DNA of 30,186 nt from contig CAMJYM010000019.1 in NCBI GenBank assembly GCA_946220865.1, positions 1-30,186 of the forward strand, in the 5' to 3' direction. Each line of letters begins with the position of its first letter. The stretch's first letter is position 1. Below are positions 23,053-30,186 of the stretch, in pieces. A model generated the notes under the pieces. It was not told where the DNA came from. It saw nothing but the letters and a program-made list of their open reading frames with translations, and did no database searches. The stretch comes from an uncultured Clostridia bacterium. GTDB lineage: Bacteria > Bacillota > Clostridia > Saccharofermentanales > DTU023. A program made the position numbers and the translations under genes.

Positions 23053-23793
23053 GCCTGTGGGTGGAGCGTGAAAAAAATCTGCGATGTTTTACGAGAATCC
23101 ATGCTCTTCGGCAGTCTGGATCAGGACTTCTACCGGGCTTATTGCTCGCAGTCAGAACTCACACTTTTCTGGAAGGGCGATGTGATTGCCCAGGAAGGTG
23201 AGCTTTGTCCTGGAGTCATCATTCTGATTGAGGGGCAGGCTTCCATACAGAAAACTTCGGCGAACGGAGACTACTCCACCTTAGCCCTGCTTCAGCCCGG
23301 AGCGAGTTTTGGCGACGATCTGCTCTTCGGCAGGAAAAGGCATTATCAGGTGAGTCTGGAAGCTGCGAGCAATGGAAAATATCTGCTTTTCAAAAGGGAC
23401 CAGCTCTTTAACATGATCCGTCAGTCCCCCCAGCTTCTGAGCAATTTTCTCAACACTTTATCGGATAAAGTTCAGCAGCAGGAACGCCGCATTAACCTGC
23501 TTTCTCAGCGTAGTCTCAGGTTGAAAATTTCCGCTTATCTTATGGGCCTGCTCAAGGATCAGCTTGATGAAAGCGGACGTTCACTGAAGGATGAACTGAA
23601 GATTGTTTCGACCCCAGCGGTAGAATTTCCGATCAGCAAGGAGATGGTGGCGCGGCTGCTTGCTATGCCACGTCCATCGCTTTCCCGCGAGCTGATCAGC
23701 ATGGAAAAGGACGGACTGATTCGGGTTTCCGGTCGTGTGATCTGGCTCAGAGATCTTAAGCAGCTTTCTGCCGGAGAATATACAATTGTTTAA
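23047..23793 (+). CDS. Crp/Fnr-family transcriptional regulator
   Basis: 248 residues. A cyclic-nucleotide-binding-like beta-barrel domain (~15-125; FWKGDVIAQEGE, ILIEGQASIQ, LLQPGASFGDDLLF) is followed by a long dimer helix and a Crp-type winged helix (~165-235) with recognition segment RPSLSRELISM. There is no N-terminal or internal cysteine set like that of Fnr, so an oxygen-sensing Fe-S cluster is unlikely; the ligand is unknown. The ATG at 23047 has AAAAGG 8 bases upstream, partly within a hairpin; later in-frame starts have no good SD. It lies 35 bases before fhs and is probably co-transcribed with it. It is a possible binder of the palindrome at 3405-3420, although that spacing is not the Crp standard. 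Confidence 0.88.
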   Translation: MAACGWSVKKICDVLRESMLFGSLDQDFYRAYCSQSELTLFWKGDVIAQEGELCPGVIILIEGQASIQKTSANGDYSTLALLQPGASFGDDLLFGRKRHYQVSLEAASNGKYLLFKRDQLFNMIRQSPQLLSNFLNTLSDKVQQQERRINLLSQRSLRLKISAYLMGLLKDQLDESGRSLKDELKIVSTPAVEFPISKEMVARLLAMPRPSLSRELISMEKDGLIRVSGRVIWLRDLKQLSAGEYTIV

Positions 23794-23796
23794 TGT

Positions 23797-23813
23797 CGCT
23801 GTCTTAGACAGCG
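23797..23813 (+). other. Perfect hairpin just before the fhs ribosome binding site
   Basis: CGCTGTC (23797-23803) pairs with GACAGCG (23807-23813) around a TTA loop. It ends 3 bases before the AAAGGAGG Shine-Dalgarno of fhs. It is followed by A residues rather than T, so it is not a + strand terminator. It may protect the 5' end of an fhs transcript or keep the ribosome site open. Confidence 0.5.
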
Positions 23814-23828
23814 AAAAAGGAGGAAAAG

Positions 23829-25496
23829 ATGTCATTCAAATCGGATATCGAAATTGCCCAGGCGGCAAAGATCAAACCTATTGGCGAAATTGCCAAAACA
23901 GCGGGAATTCCTGAAGAGGCCCTGGAACTTTACGGCCCCTACAAGGCAAAAATCAAGCTTGAAGCGATGAAGGGAAAGAAAGCGGGAAAATTGATCCTGA
24001 CGACGGCAATTAACCCGACTCCTGCAGGTGAGGGCAAGACCACAACAACCATTGGCCTGGCAGATGGCCTCCGCGTTATTGGCAAAAACAGCGCCGTGGC
24101 TATTCGTGAGCCTTCTCTGGGTCCAGTCTTTGGTGTAAAGGGTGGTGCGGCAGGCGGCGGTTATGCCCAGGTCATCCCGATGGAAGATCTCAATCTGCAT
24201 TTTACGGGAGACTTTCATGCTATCGGCGCGGCCAACAATCTGCTTGCTGCCATGCTGGACAATCACATTCAACAGGGCAACAGCCTGCGCATTGATGTCC
24301 GTAATATCATCTGGCACCGCTGTGTCGACATGAATGACCGTGTCCTGCGCAATATCGTCATCGGACTTGGCAAACGTGGCGATGGCGTGCCCCGTGAAGA
24401 TCACTACGACATTACCGTGGCTTCTGAGGTCATGGCGGCATTCTGTCTCGCGACCTCAATTACGGATCTGAAAGAGCGCCTCGGCCGCATGATAGTGGCT
24501 TATGACCTCGACAAAAACCCGGTAACGGCGCACGACCTGAAAGCCGAAGGGGCTATGGCGGCCCTGCTGAAAGATGCGCTTAAGCCCAATCTGGTTCAGA
24601 CCCTTGAAGGCACGCCGGCCTTTGTTCACGGCGGTCCCTTTGCCAATATTGCCCATGGCTGCAACAGCATTCTCGCCACGAAGATGGCTCTGGCTCATGC
24701 CGATTATGTCGTCACGGAAGGCGGCTTCGGCGCTGACCTCGGTGCGGAAAAGTTTATCGATATCAAATGCCGTGCGGCCGGTCTTAAACCTTCGGCGGTC
24801 GTGATCGTGGCGACCGTTCGTGCGCTTAAACATCACGGTGGCTGCCCGAAAGACGGCCTCAATGAAGAGAATCTCGACGCCTTGAAAAAGGGTATGCCGA
24901 ACCTCCTGCAGCACATCGAAAATATGAAGAAGGTCTTCCACGCGAATTGTGTGGTGGCCATCAACCGTTTCCCCACGGACAGTGAGGCAGAACTTGAGAT
25001 GGTGCGTGAACTTTGTGCCGATTATGGTGCGGACGTTGTGCTCTCCGAAGTCTGGGCCAAAGGTGGTCAGGGCGGTGTTGAACTGGCGAAGAAGGTTGTG
25101 GAACTCTGCGACAAGGAAAATAAAGTGGAATTTGCCTACGATTGCCAGGCCGGTATTGCAGAGAAAATCGAGACGATTGCCAAACGCATTTACCATGCCG
25201 ATGGGGTTGAGTTCCTGCCCTCTGTGAAGAAACAGATCAAACAGGCCGAGGAACTTGGCTTTGCCCAACTGCCGATCTGCATGGCCAAAACGCAATATTC
25301 TTTCAGTGATGATCCGCTACTCCTGGGAGCGCCCAGGAATTTCACTGTGACTGTGCGCAACCTCCGTATCTCCGCGGGCGCAGGCTTCCTCGTGGCGCTA
25401 ACTGGTGACATTATGACGATGCCAGGCCTGCCCAAGACTCCTTCGGCAGAAAAAATCGACGTCGACGAAAACGGCGTCATCAGCGGCCTTTTCTAA
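23829..25496 (+). CDS. fhs: Formate-tetrahydrofolate ligase
   Basis: 555 residues, standard length. The P-loop TPAGEGKTTTTIGL is near residue 64, followed by EPSLGPVFGVKGGAAGGGYAQV, DFHAIGAANNLL and the conserved VATVRALKHHGG block. It interconverts formate plus ATP plus tetrahydrofolate with 10-formyl-tetrahydrofolate. In purine and glycine fermenters it runs toward ATP formation from formyl groups released by ring breakdown; in acetogens it runs toward formyl-THF. Strong AGGAGG SD. It follows a Crp/Fnr regulator and is followed by a long hairpin. Its presence supports an anaerobic C1-metabolising organism. Confidence 0.98.
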   Translation: MSFKSDIEIAQAAKIKPIGEIAKTAGIPEEALELYGPYKAKIKLEAMKGKKAGKLILTTAINPTPAGEGKTTTTIGLADGLRVIGKNSAVAIREPSLGPVFGVKGGAAGGGYAQVIPMEDLNLHFTGDFHAIGAANNLLAAMLDNHIQQGNSLRIDVRNIIWHRCVDMNDRVLRNIVIGLGKRGDGVPREDHYDITVASEVMAAFCLATSITDLKERLGRMIVAYDLDKNPVTAHDLKAEGAMAALLKDALKPNLVQTLEGTPAFVHGGPFANIAHGCNSILATKMALAHADYVVTEGGFGADLGAEKFIDIKCRAAGLKPSAVVIVATVRALKHHGGCPKDGLNEENLDALKKGMPNLLQHIENMKKVFHANCVVAINRFPTDSEAELEMVRELCADYGADVVLSEVWAKGGQGGVELAKKVVELCDKENKVEFAYDCQAGIAEKIETIAKRIYHADGVEFLPSVKKQIKQAEELGFAQLPICMAKTQYSFSDDPLLLGAPRNFTVTVRNLRISAGAGFLVALTGDIMTMPGLPKTPSAEKIDVDENGVISGLF

Positions 25497-25519
25497 GACC
25501 ACGGAACTTTTCGGATTTC

Positions 25520-25562
25520 CGGCTGCGGGCTGCGCAGGATTGCTGCCGCAGCACCGCAGCCG
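25520..25562 (+). terminator. Long GC-rich hairpin after fhs (terminator-like or structured element)
   Basis: CGGCTGCGG (25520-25528) pairs with CCGCAGCCG (25554-25562), GCTGC (25529-25533) with GCAGC (25548-25552), and GCAG (25534-25537) with CTGC (25543-25546). This gives an 18-bp stem with single-base bulges at A25553 and C25547 and a GATTG loop. It lies 24 bases after the fhs stop. The following bases (TGAGATCTCTTGTC) are only moderately T-rich, so it is not a textbook intrinsic terminator. Confidence 0.5.
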
Positions 25563-25632
25563 TGAGATCTCTTGTCATTAAGCTGTAAGCATATTTTAAG
25601 AACCCTGACCCATGCCCGGGCAGTGAGAATTG

Positions 25633-25638
25633 TATAAT
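25633..25638 (+). promoter_or_regulatory. Possible -10 box before the second PucR-HTH regulator
   Basis: TATAAT is a perfect -10 match. The nearest -35-like hexamer, CTGACC at 25605-25610, is 22 bases away, which is too far. Transcription from here would leave a leader of only ~13 bases before the ATG at 25658. Weak call. Confidence 0.3.
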
Positions 25639-25657
25639 CTTGAAAGGGTGGAATGTT

Positions 25658-26749
25658 ATGGATGAGATCAAAAGGTGCATGAACGAGGCAGCCACATTTC
25701 TGGATCGCGATGCCGGGGTCTGTGATGAAATGGGCAGGGTGCTTGCGACCACACGTCCAATACTTGAACAGAACGAAATGAAGGCAGCTCTCAAGGCGCC
25801 TGCTTCAGATCAGGTCTGGACCGGTGATGGCCGCAGCTTCTGTCAGCTTGACCCGGATGTTCCCGATAGCGGCATTGTCTTTGTCAGCGGGACGGATCGT
25901 GCTGCGCAGGATGTCCTCGGTCTACTGGCGCGCTGGATCAGATCGACCAAATTGGAGCGCAATACCCGTCTGGAACGTCAGAATTTTCTCAAAAACGTTC
26001 TCCTTGAAAATGAACTTCCTGGAGATATTCCCCTCAAGGCCAGAGAATATAAAGTTTCCTACGCTTTGCCGCGCAGAGCTCTTTTGATCCGCTTTAACGA
26101 GGCCTGTGATCCCGAAGCTCTTAAAACCGTTCAGAATCTGATTGGCGAAGGTGAAGACGAGATCTTTACCGTTGATGAACACAATATGGTTGTGCTGCTG
26201 GTCTGCAGTGAAGAGGGGGAACGCGGCGATAAAATCAGCGAAGAACTCCTGTCGACTTTCACTGAGAATGGCAGAAAAATTCATATCGGGGTGGGCCTTC
26301 TTGCTGAAAATCTTAAGGATACCGCCAAGTCCTACCGCGAAGCCTCGCTGGCGCTCACGGTTGGAAGCATATTTTATGAAGATACGAAAGTCATGTGGTA
26401 TAACCGTCTTGGCTTGGGTCGTCTGATCTATCAGCTTCCCCCGACGCTCTGCCGCATGTTCCTTTCCGAGGTGTTTGCCGCTGAAACATACGAAATGCTG
26501 GATCCTGAAACCCTTCTTACCATTGAGAAATTCTTTGAGAACAACCTCAATGGATCGGAAACGTCAAGACAGCTTTTTGTTCACCGCAACACTCTGGTTT
26601 ACAGGCTGGATAAGGTCCAGAAGATCACCGGCCTTGATCTGCGCAGCTTCGACGATGCCGTGCTTTTCAAACTGGCTTCCATGGTGCGGCGCTATCTTGA
26701 ATCCCTGAATCAGACGGGAGAGACCAAAAGTCCGGAAAAACGCTGGTAA
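25658..26749 (+). CDS. PucR/CdaR-type helix-turn-helix regulator
   Basis: 363 residues. The C-terminal ~60 residues form the PucR-type HTH (NNLNGSETSRQLFVHRNTLVYRLDKVQKITGLDL). The middle (~130-280) resembles the CdaR GGDEF-like region, and the N-terminal ~120 residues lack the classical PucR purine domain. The ATG at 25658 has AGGGTGG 6 bases upstream; a TTG at 25640 is unlikely. Its HTH is related to that of the regulator at 1657-3363, but the sensory part differs. It lies 33 bases before ftsE, an arrangement I recall from other Clostridia, so it may control or merely accompany the cell-wall genes. The signal is unknown. Confidence 0.82.
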   Translation: MDEIKRCMNEAATFLDRDAGVCDEMGRVLATTRPILEQNEMKAALKAPASDQVWTGDGRSFCQLDPDVPDSGIVFVSGTDRAAQDVLGLLARWIRSTKLERNTRLERQNFLKNVLLENELPGDIPLKAREYKVSYALPRRALLIRFNEACDPEALKTVQNLIGEGEDEIFTVDEHNMVVLLVCSEEGERGDKISEELLSTFTENGRKIHIGVGLLAENLKDTAKSYREASLALTVGSIFYEDTKVMWYNRLGLGRLIYQLPPTLCRMFLSEVFAAETYEMLDPETLLTIEKFFENNLNGSETSRQLFVHRNTLVYRLDKVQKITGLDLRSFDDAVLFKLASMVRRYLESLNQTGETKSPEKRW

Positions 26750-26782
26750 TTGGTCGTCTGCCGTTTGTAGAAAGGCTCTGTT

Positions 26783-27847
26783 TTGATTGAATTCAGAAAT
26801 GTAGGCAAAGACTACAATCGGCAGATTCATGCTTTGCATCATATCAATTTCTCTATTGATGCAGGGGAGTTCGTCTTTCTCATCGGAGAAAGTGGCGCCG
26901 GTAAATCTACGGTCATCAAATTGCTCACCTGCGAGGAAAGCCCAACTTACGGGACGGTTGTGCTGGACAATTTTGATATCAGCCGTATGAAAAGAAAGCT
27001 GACGCCTTTTTTGCGCCGAAAAATAGGCATGATTTTTCAGGACTTTCGCCTCATTGAGAGTAAGACCGTTTACGAAAATGTCGCTTTTGCAATGGAGATT
27101 GTGGGAGCGCCGCAGCATCTGATTGAGCGGCGGGTTCCCATTGTCCTCAGTCTGGTCGGCCTGCGCGGAAAGTCGGAGGCCTATCCGCAGGAACTCTCCG
27201 GCGGAGAGGCTCAGCGAGTGGGCATTGCCCGCGCGATGGTTAATAATCCCCGTCTTATTCTGGCTGACGAGCCCACGGGAAATCTGGATCAGGCCAATGG
27301 TGAAGCCATTATGGCTCTGCTCGATGAGATCAACCGTGCGGGAACAACCGTGATTGCCTGTACTCATGATGTGGCCATGGTCGAACGCATGAATAAACGC
27401 GTCATTGAACTTAAAGAAGGTCGCATTATTCGTGATGAGCTCCCGGTTTCAGATCATGCTTTTGATGGCTCAGCCTGCTTTTTTTCACCCGAAAGAAGCA
27501 ATGAATCCCTGAAACAGTTTGTTACGGAAGAAGATAATGTCAACAGCCGTTTTGAACATGAAGAGCGATATTTCGCTGTCGGCGAAGTTTCGCTGCGTCG
27601 GGGTGCTGGGTCTCATACCACACCGCCGCTGATTCAGCAGGCGAAAAAACGGCTCCGTGCTGATTTTTACAGCCGCCTGGATAATGGAAACGAAACCCAT
27701 GTTCAGACCGAACAATCGGTACGGATTGAGTCTGTTCACAGTGACCCTTTGGAGCGGGATAAAAGTGCTCGCATTCGCCGCAAAATGCTGATAGACAGCC
27801 GCCGCAGACGCGAACATAAGGAAGGTCGGGCAGCTCATGGGCAATAA
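26783..27847 (+). CDS. ftsE: Cell-division ATPase FtsE with C-terminal extension
   Basis: 354 residues. The first ~220 are a normal FtsE: Walker A GESGAGKST (35-43), Q-loop IFQDFRLI, signature LSGGEAQR (138-145), Walker B LILADEPTGNLD and switch histidine H195 in CTHD. FtsE proteins usually end about here (~228 residues). This one goes on for ~135 residues that look hydrophilic and become very basic at the end (RIRRKMLIDSRRRREHK). The TTG start has AAAGG 7 bases upstream. It overlaps ftsX by 11 bases. FtsE hydrolyses ATP to drive FtsX-mediated activation of peptidoglycan hydrolases at the septum or during elongation. The extension is in one continuous frame, so it is not a sequencing artefact seen as a split gene. 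Confidence 0.95.
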   Translation: MIEFRNVGKDYNRQIHALHHINFSIDAGEFVFLIGESGAGKSTVIKLLTCEESPTYGTVVLDNFDISRMKRKLTPFLRRKIGMIFQDFRLIESKTVYENVAFAMEIVGAPQHLIERRVPIVLSLVGLRGKSEAYPQELSGGEAQRVGIARAMVNNPRLILADEPTGNLDQANGEAIMALLDEINRAGTTVIACTHDVAMVERMNKRVIELKEGRIIRDELPVSDHAFDGSACFFSPERSNESLKQFVTEEDNVNSRFEHEERYFAVGEVSLRRGAGSHTTPPLIQQAKKRLRADFYSRLDNGNETHVQTEQSVRIESVHSDPLERDKSARIRRKMLIDSRRRREHKEGRAAHGQ

Positions 27848-28721
27848 AGGTTTGCGCTTCGCTTTCAGGGATGGGTTTAAGAATCTCATTCGTCATCCCT
27901 TGATTCTTCTGGCTTCCATTTCAACGATGGTGCTGATGTTAATATTGCTTGGCGCCTTTGTACTCTTTTCGCTTAATTCGGCGCATCTTCTGAAACAAGC
28001 TGGTGAAAGACCTCCGGTTGAAATTCAGTTTGAGGTCGGAGCCGATGAAAATCTGGTTCGTGCCCTGGATCAGAAGCTCTCTGAAAATGCTTTGATTGTT
28101 GAACATAAACTGATGAGTCCGGCCGAAAACATGGAGTTTTTTAAAGAACGCATGGGCAAGGATGAATTTTTTGATGACTTCGACTACAGGGCCCATATTC
28201 CCTGGACTATTCTCCTGCGTCTCAGTGATCCTGCGCTTGGTGCAAGTTTCAAGGACGAGATTATGAAATATCCTGGGGTCTATGATGTCATGATGGAGAC
28301 CTCGCTGATGAATCTTCTTCAGGAGGCCAACCAGAAAGTCAGCATCGTCAGTGCTGTGCTCTTTCCTTTTTTCTGTTTGATCACGGTTCTGATAATGTCC
28401 AACATGGTGCGAATGATAGCCCTCGCCAGGGCAACGGAAATCAGCATTATGAAAACGATGGGCGCTACCGACAGCTATATTCGCATTCCCTTTATTGTGG
28501 AGGGCCTCTTCGTCGCTTTCGTATCTACATTTATGACCCTGCTGATTCTCTTGCTGGGCTATCAGGCTCTGACGGGAAGGCTGCAGGGAGGGGCCGGTGC
28601 GCTTCACTTTTTGTCGCTCACACGTTTGATTCTGCCTTTGTTGATCGTGCTCCTTCTTGTATCGGTCATTGTGGCAAGCTTAACCTCCGTTTTATCTGTT
28701 CGCCGCTACGTTCAGGTCTGA
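27837..28721 (+). CDS. ftsX: Cell-division permease-like protein FtsX
   Basis: 294 residues, standard length. One membrane span is near 22-45, then an extracellular loop of ~125 residues (the region that contacts the hydrolase activator). Three further spans lie in the C-terminal half, with the conserved IMKTMGATDSYIRIPFIVEG segment between them. The start lies inside the 3' end of ftsE, so the pair is translationally coupled. It works with FtsE to switch on a wall hydrolase outside the membrane; the M23 protein encoded next is the obvious partner. Confidence 0.95.
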   Translation: MGNKGLRFAFRDGFKNLIRHPLILLASISTMVLMLILLGAFVLFSLNSAHLLKQAGERPPVEIQFEVGADENLVRALDQKLSENALIVEHKLMSPAENMEFFKERMGKDEFFDDFDYRAHIPWTILLRLSDPALGASFKDEIMKYPGVYDVMMETSLMNLLQEANQKVSIVSAVLFPFFCLITVLIMSNMVRMIALARATEISIMKTMGATDSYIRIPFIVEGLFVAFVSTFMTLLILLLGYQALTGRLQGGAGALHFLSLTRLILPLLIVLLLVSVIVASLTSVLSVRRYVQV

Positions 28722-28738
28722 TTTATCTACTTTGCTTG

Positions 28739-28764
28739 TGTGCTCTTCCCAGCGACTGAGCACA
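28739..28764 (+). other. Inverted repeat between ftsX and the M23 gene
   Basis: TGTGCTC (28739-28745) and GAGCACA (28758-28764) are exact complements around 12 bases. No T-run follows, so it is either a weak transcript hairpin or a protein site. It lies just upstream of the possible promoter of the M23 gene. Confidence 0.4.
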
Positions 28765-28773
28765 TTGCCGACA

Positions 28774-28800
28774 TTGAAACTTCAGTGAAAACGATAGAAT
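28774..28800 (+). promoter_or_regulatory. Possible promoter immediately before the M23 gene
   Basis: TTGAAA (28774-28779, 5 of 6) and TAGAAT (28795-28800, 5 of 6) are 15 bases apart, slightly short. The expected start site falls at or next to the ATG at 28807, and no Shine-Dalgarno precedes that ATG, so a leaderless transcript is possible. Confidence 0.3.
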
Positions 28801-28806
28801 AGATTA

Positions 28807-30108
28807 ATGAATTTTATGAATGATAAGTTTTCTCTAAAACTGCGACCTGGTTTTCGACGCGCTCTTGGCTCTCTGCTTCTGGCAGGCAGCCTCCTTCTGC
28901 CATGCCCGCTTTATACGGCTGTCAGGGCGCAAAATGATTTCCCTCCGGCAAAGTCAGAAACGGCGGATGAACTGGCTGCTTTACAACAGGAACAGGAACT
29001 GCTCAGCCAACAGCTGGAAAAAGCTCAAAAGGAGCTATCTGCCTTTCAGAGTCAGAAAGATCTCAAAGATTCCAATCTTTCCTGGCTCCTGGAGCGTGAT
29101 GCTGAGCAAAGGACAAAATACAAAGCGCAGCTGATGCAGGTTGCCGGTATTACCAAAATTAAAAAATCCCTGGATAAAAGCCTGGAAGTGGCCATCCGCA
29201 AGTATGATGAGCGCAAGACGAGGTATGGTCAGCGCATTGAGGCCATGTATCGTATGCAGAAGAAGTCCCCGCTCGAAATTTATCTTGAGTCGGATAACCT
29301 TGAAGCTTATTCTTCCACGATGCTTTTTATGAAAATGATCTCTGATGCGGATGAACAGGATTTGATTAAGCTTCGCGAAGCTAGGGAGGATCTGAGCCAA
29401 AGGCGTAAGGAAACGGAAGAAAACCTGAAGGATTACAGTCAGCTTCTGGAAGCTCTGGAAAAAGACTTAAAGGCGATTGAAGAAGATATCGAAGACTATC
29501 AGTCCAAGGTTGATTCCCTCGATGCTGAAATGCAGTCGCGTCTTGAAGCGATCAATCAGTTTACGCAACAGGATGATGAGCTGCAGATGGGGATTGATGC
29601 CATGCAGGCTCAGCTTGACGAAGAAGAAAGGCAGCGTAAACTCGCCGAAGAACGGGCGACTCTCGCTGGCGAGAGTCAGGAAGCCGGCGCTGGGGCAGCC
29701 TCACCCCAATACACCGGAGGCGCCTTTGTATGGCCCTGTCCCAGTTACAGCGGCATCACCTCCGGCTTTGGCTATCGCTCTGTTCCGGAAGCAGGCCTCA
29801 ATGACTTTCATACCGGCCTGGATATGGCTGCGAATTACGATGATCAAGCTTTGGCGGCAACGAGTGGCGTTGTCGTGTATGCTTCATGGATGGAATACGG
29901 CGGCAACACTGTAAAAATTGACATCGGCGGCGGCACAATCATCATGTACTGCCATCTGAATTCGATTGCTGTCTCTGTGGGCCAGACGGTAAGTCCGGGG
30001 GAGGTTGTCGGGTACGTGGGAACGACAGGCCTTTCGACAGGTCCGCATCTGCATTTTGAGGTGCAGCAGGATGGGACGCCGGTGGATCCCTGGCTCTATC
30101 TGAGCTGA
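28807..30108 (+). CDS. Secreted coiled-coil M23 (LytM) peptidoglycan endopeptidase
   Basis: 433 residues. An N-terminal signal peptide (basic start, hydrophobic LGSLLLAGSLLLPC core) probably ends near AVRA-Q. A long Glu/Lys/Gln-rich coiled coil follows (~48-275), then a Gly/Ala linker and a C-terminal M23 domain. Zinc ligands look intact: H335 and D339 in FHTGLDM, and H414/H416 in GPHLHFE, so unlike EnvC this LytM domain may be catalytic. It resembles the PcsB/CwlO-style hydrolases and Clostridial M23 proteins that FtsEX controls, through a coiled coil contacting the FtsX loop. It follows ftsX by 85 bases. No ribosome site is visible at the ATG at 28807 or at 28816. Confidence 0.92.
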   Translation: MNFMNDKFSLKLRPGFRRALGSLLLAGSLLLPCPLYTAVRAQNDFPPAKSETADELAALQQEQELLSQQLEKAQKELSAFQSQKDLKDSNLSWLLERDAEQRTKYKAQLMQVAGITKIKKSLDKSLEVAIRKYDERKTRYGQRIEAMYRMQKKSPLEIYLESDNLEAYSSTMLFMKMISDADEQDLIKLREAREDLSQRRKETEENLKDYSQLLEALEKDLKAIEEDIEDYQSKVDSLDAEMQSRLEAINQFTQQDDELQMGIDAMQAQLDEEERQRKLAEERATLAGESQEAGAGAASPQYTGGAFVWPCPSYSGITSGFGYRSVPEAGLNDFHTGLDMAANYDDQALAATSGVVVYASWMEYGGNTVKIDIGGGTIIMYCHLNSIAVSVGQTVSPGEVVGYVGTTGLSTGPHLHFEVQQDGTPVDPWLYLS

Positions 30109-30131
30109 GAGCATTTCCGCTCGCTTGCTCT
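30108..30131 (+). terminator. Weak hairpin after the M23 gene
   Basis: AGAGCA (30108-30113) pairs with TGCTCT (30126-30131) across a 12-base loop right at the stop codon. No T-tract follows, so termination here is doubtful. The rest of the window to 30186 holds nothing I can support. Confidence 0.2.
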
Positions 30132-30186
30132 GCAGAGGCCCCTTCTCGTCTCAGACACGCTCTCTCTTCAGTGCGGCTCCTGATGC

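Noticed and set aside
1..30186. CRISPR array, insertion sequence, transposase, integrase or phage gene
   Set aside because: No regularly spaced repeats, transposase or integrase motifs, or phage structural genes were seen anywhere in the window.

Overview
The window is about 30 kb of chromosome from a bacterium, most likely an anaerobic Bacillota (Clostridia-like). This rests on strong AGGAGG-type ribosome binding sites, TTG starts, PucR/CdaR-type regulators, formate-tetrahydrofolate ligase, a tRNA with an encoded CCA end, and an FtsE-FtsX-M23 peptidase block. Nearly all recognised genes are on the + strand and coding density is high. Coding DNA looks moderately GC-rich, while the first ~390 bases are visibly AT-rich. 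I cannot name a species from the sequence.

Region 1 (about 395-13413, with accessory genes to 17174) is an anaerobic purine / uric acid catabolism island. In order it holds a threonine-synthase-like PLP enzyme, a PucR-type regulator, YgeW (carbamoyltransferase family), YgeY (M20 hydrolase family), YgfK (large FAD/Fe-S reductase), SsnA (amidohydrolase), HyuA (dihydropyrimidinase/hydantoinase family), a guanine deaminase, and an XdhC-family molybdenum-hydroxylase maturation factor. A P-loop NTPase and a FecCD-type ABC permease/ATPase pair follow from what looks like their own promoter. In E. coli the homologues ygeW, ygeX, ygeY, hyuA, ygfK and ssnA lie together, and work published in 2023 tied this set to anaerobic uric acid use by gut bacteria. 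Here YgeX (diaminopropionate ammonia-lyase) is missing from the window, and a different PLP enzyme coupled to the regulator stands next to the cluster. No xanthine dehydrogenase subunit, purine permease, YqeB or YqeC is visible.

Region 2 (17299-22865) is housekeeping: hisS, aspS, lepB and lepA in tight succession, followed by tRNA-Leu(UAG) at 22937-23021. Region 3 (23047-25496) pairs a Crp/Fnr-family regulator with fhs; formate-tetrahydrofolate ligase is a natural energy-conserving partner for purine fermentation. Region 4 (25658-30108) has a second PucR-HTH regulator, an FtsE with a long C-terminal extension, FtsX, and a secreted coiled-coil M23 endopeptidase, a cell-wall hydrolase activation module.

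The noncoding signals most worth following are a perfect 16-bp palindrome and three consecutive hairpins upstream of ygeW, a rod-like 14-bp-stem structure between ssnA and hyuA, a long two-bulge hairpin after fhs, and a hairpin covering the start site of the Crp/Fnr gene. All promoter, operator and RNA-structure calls were made by eye and are tentative.
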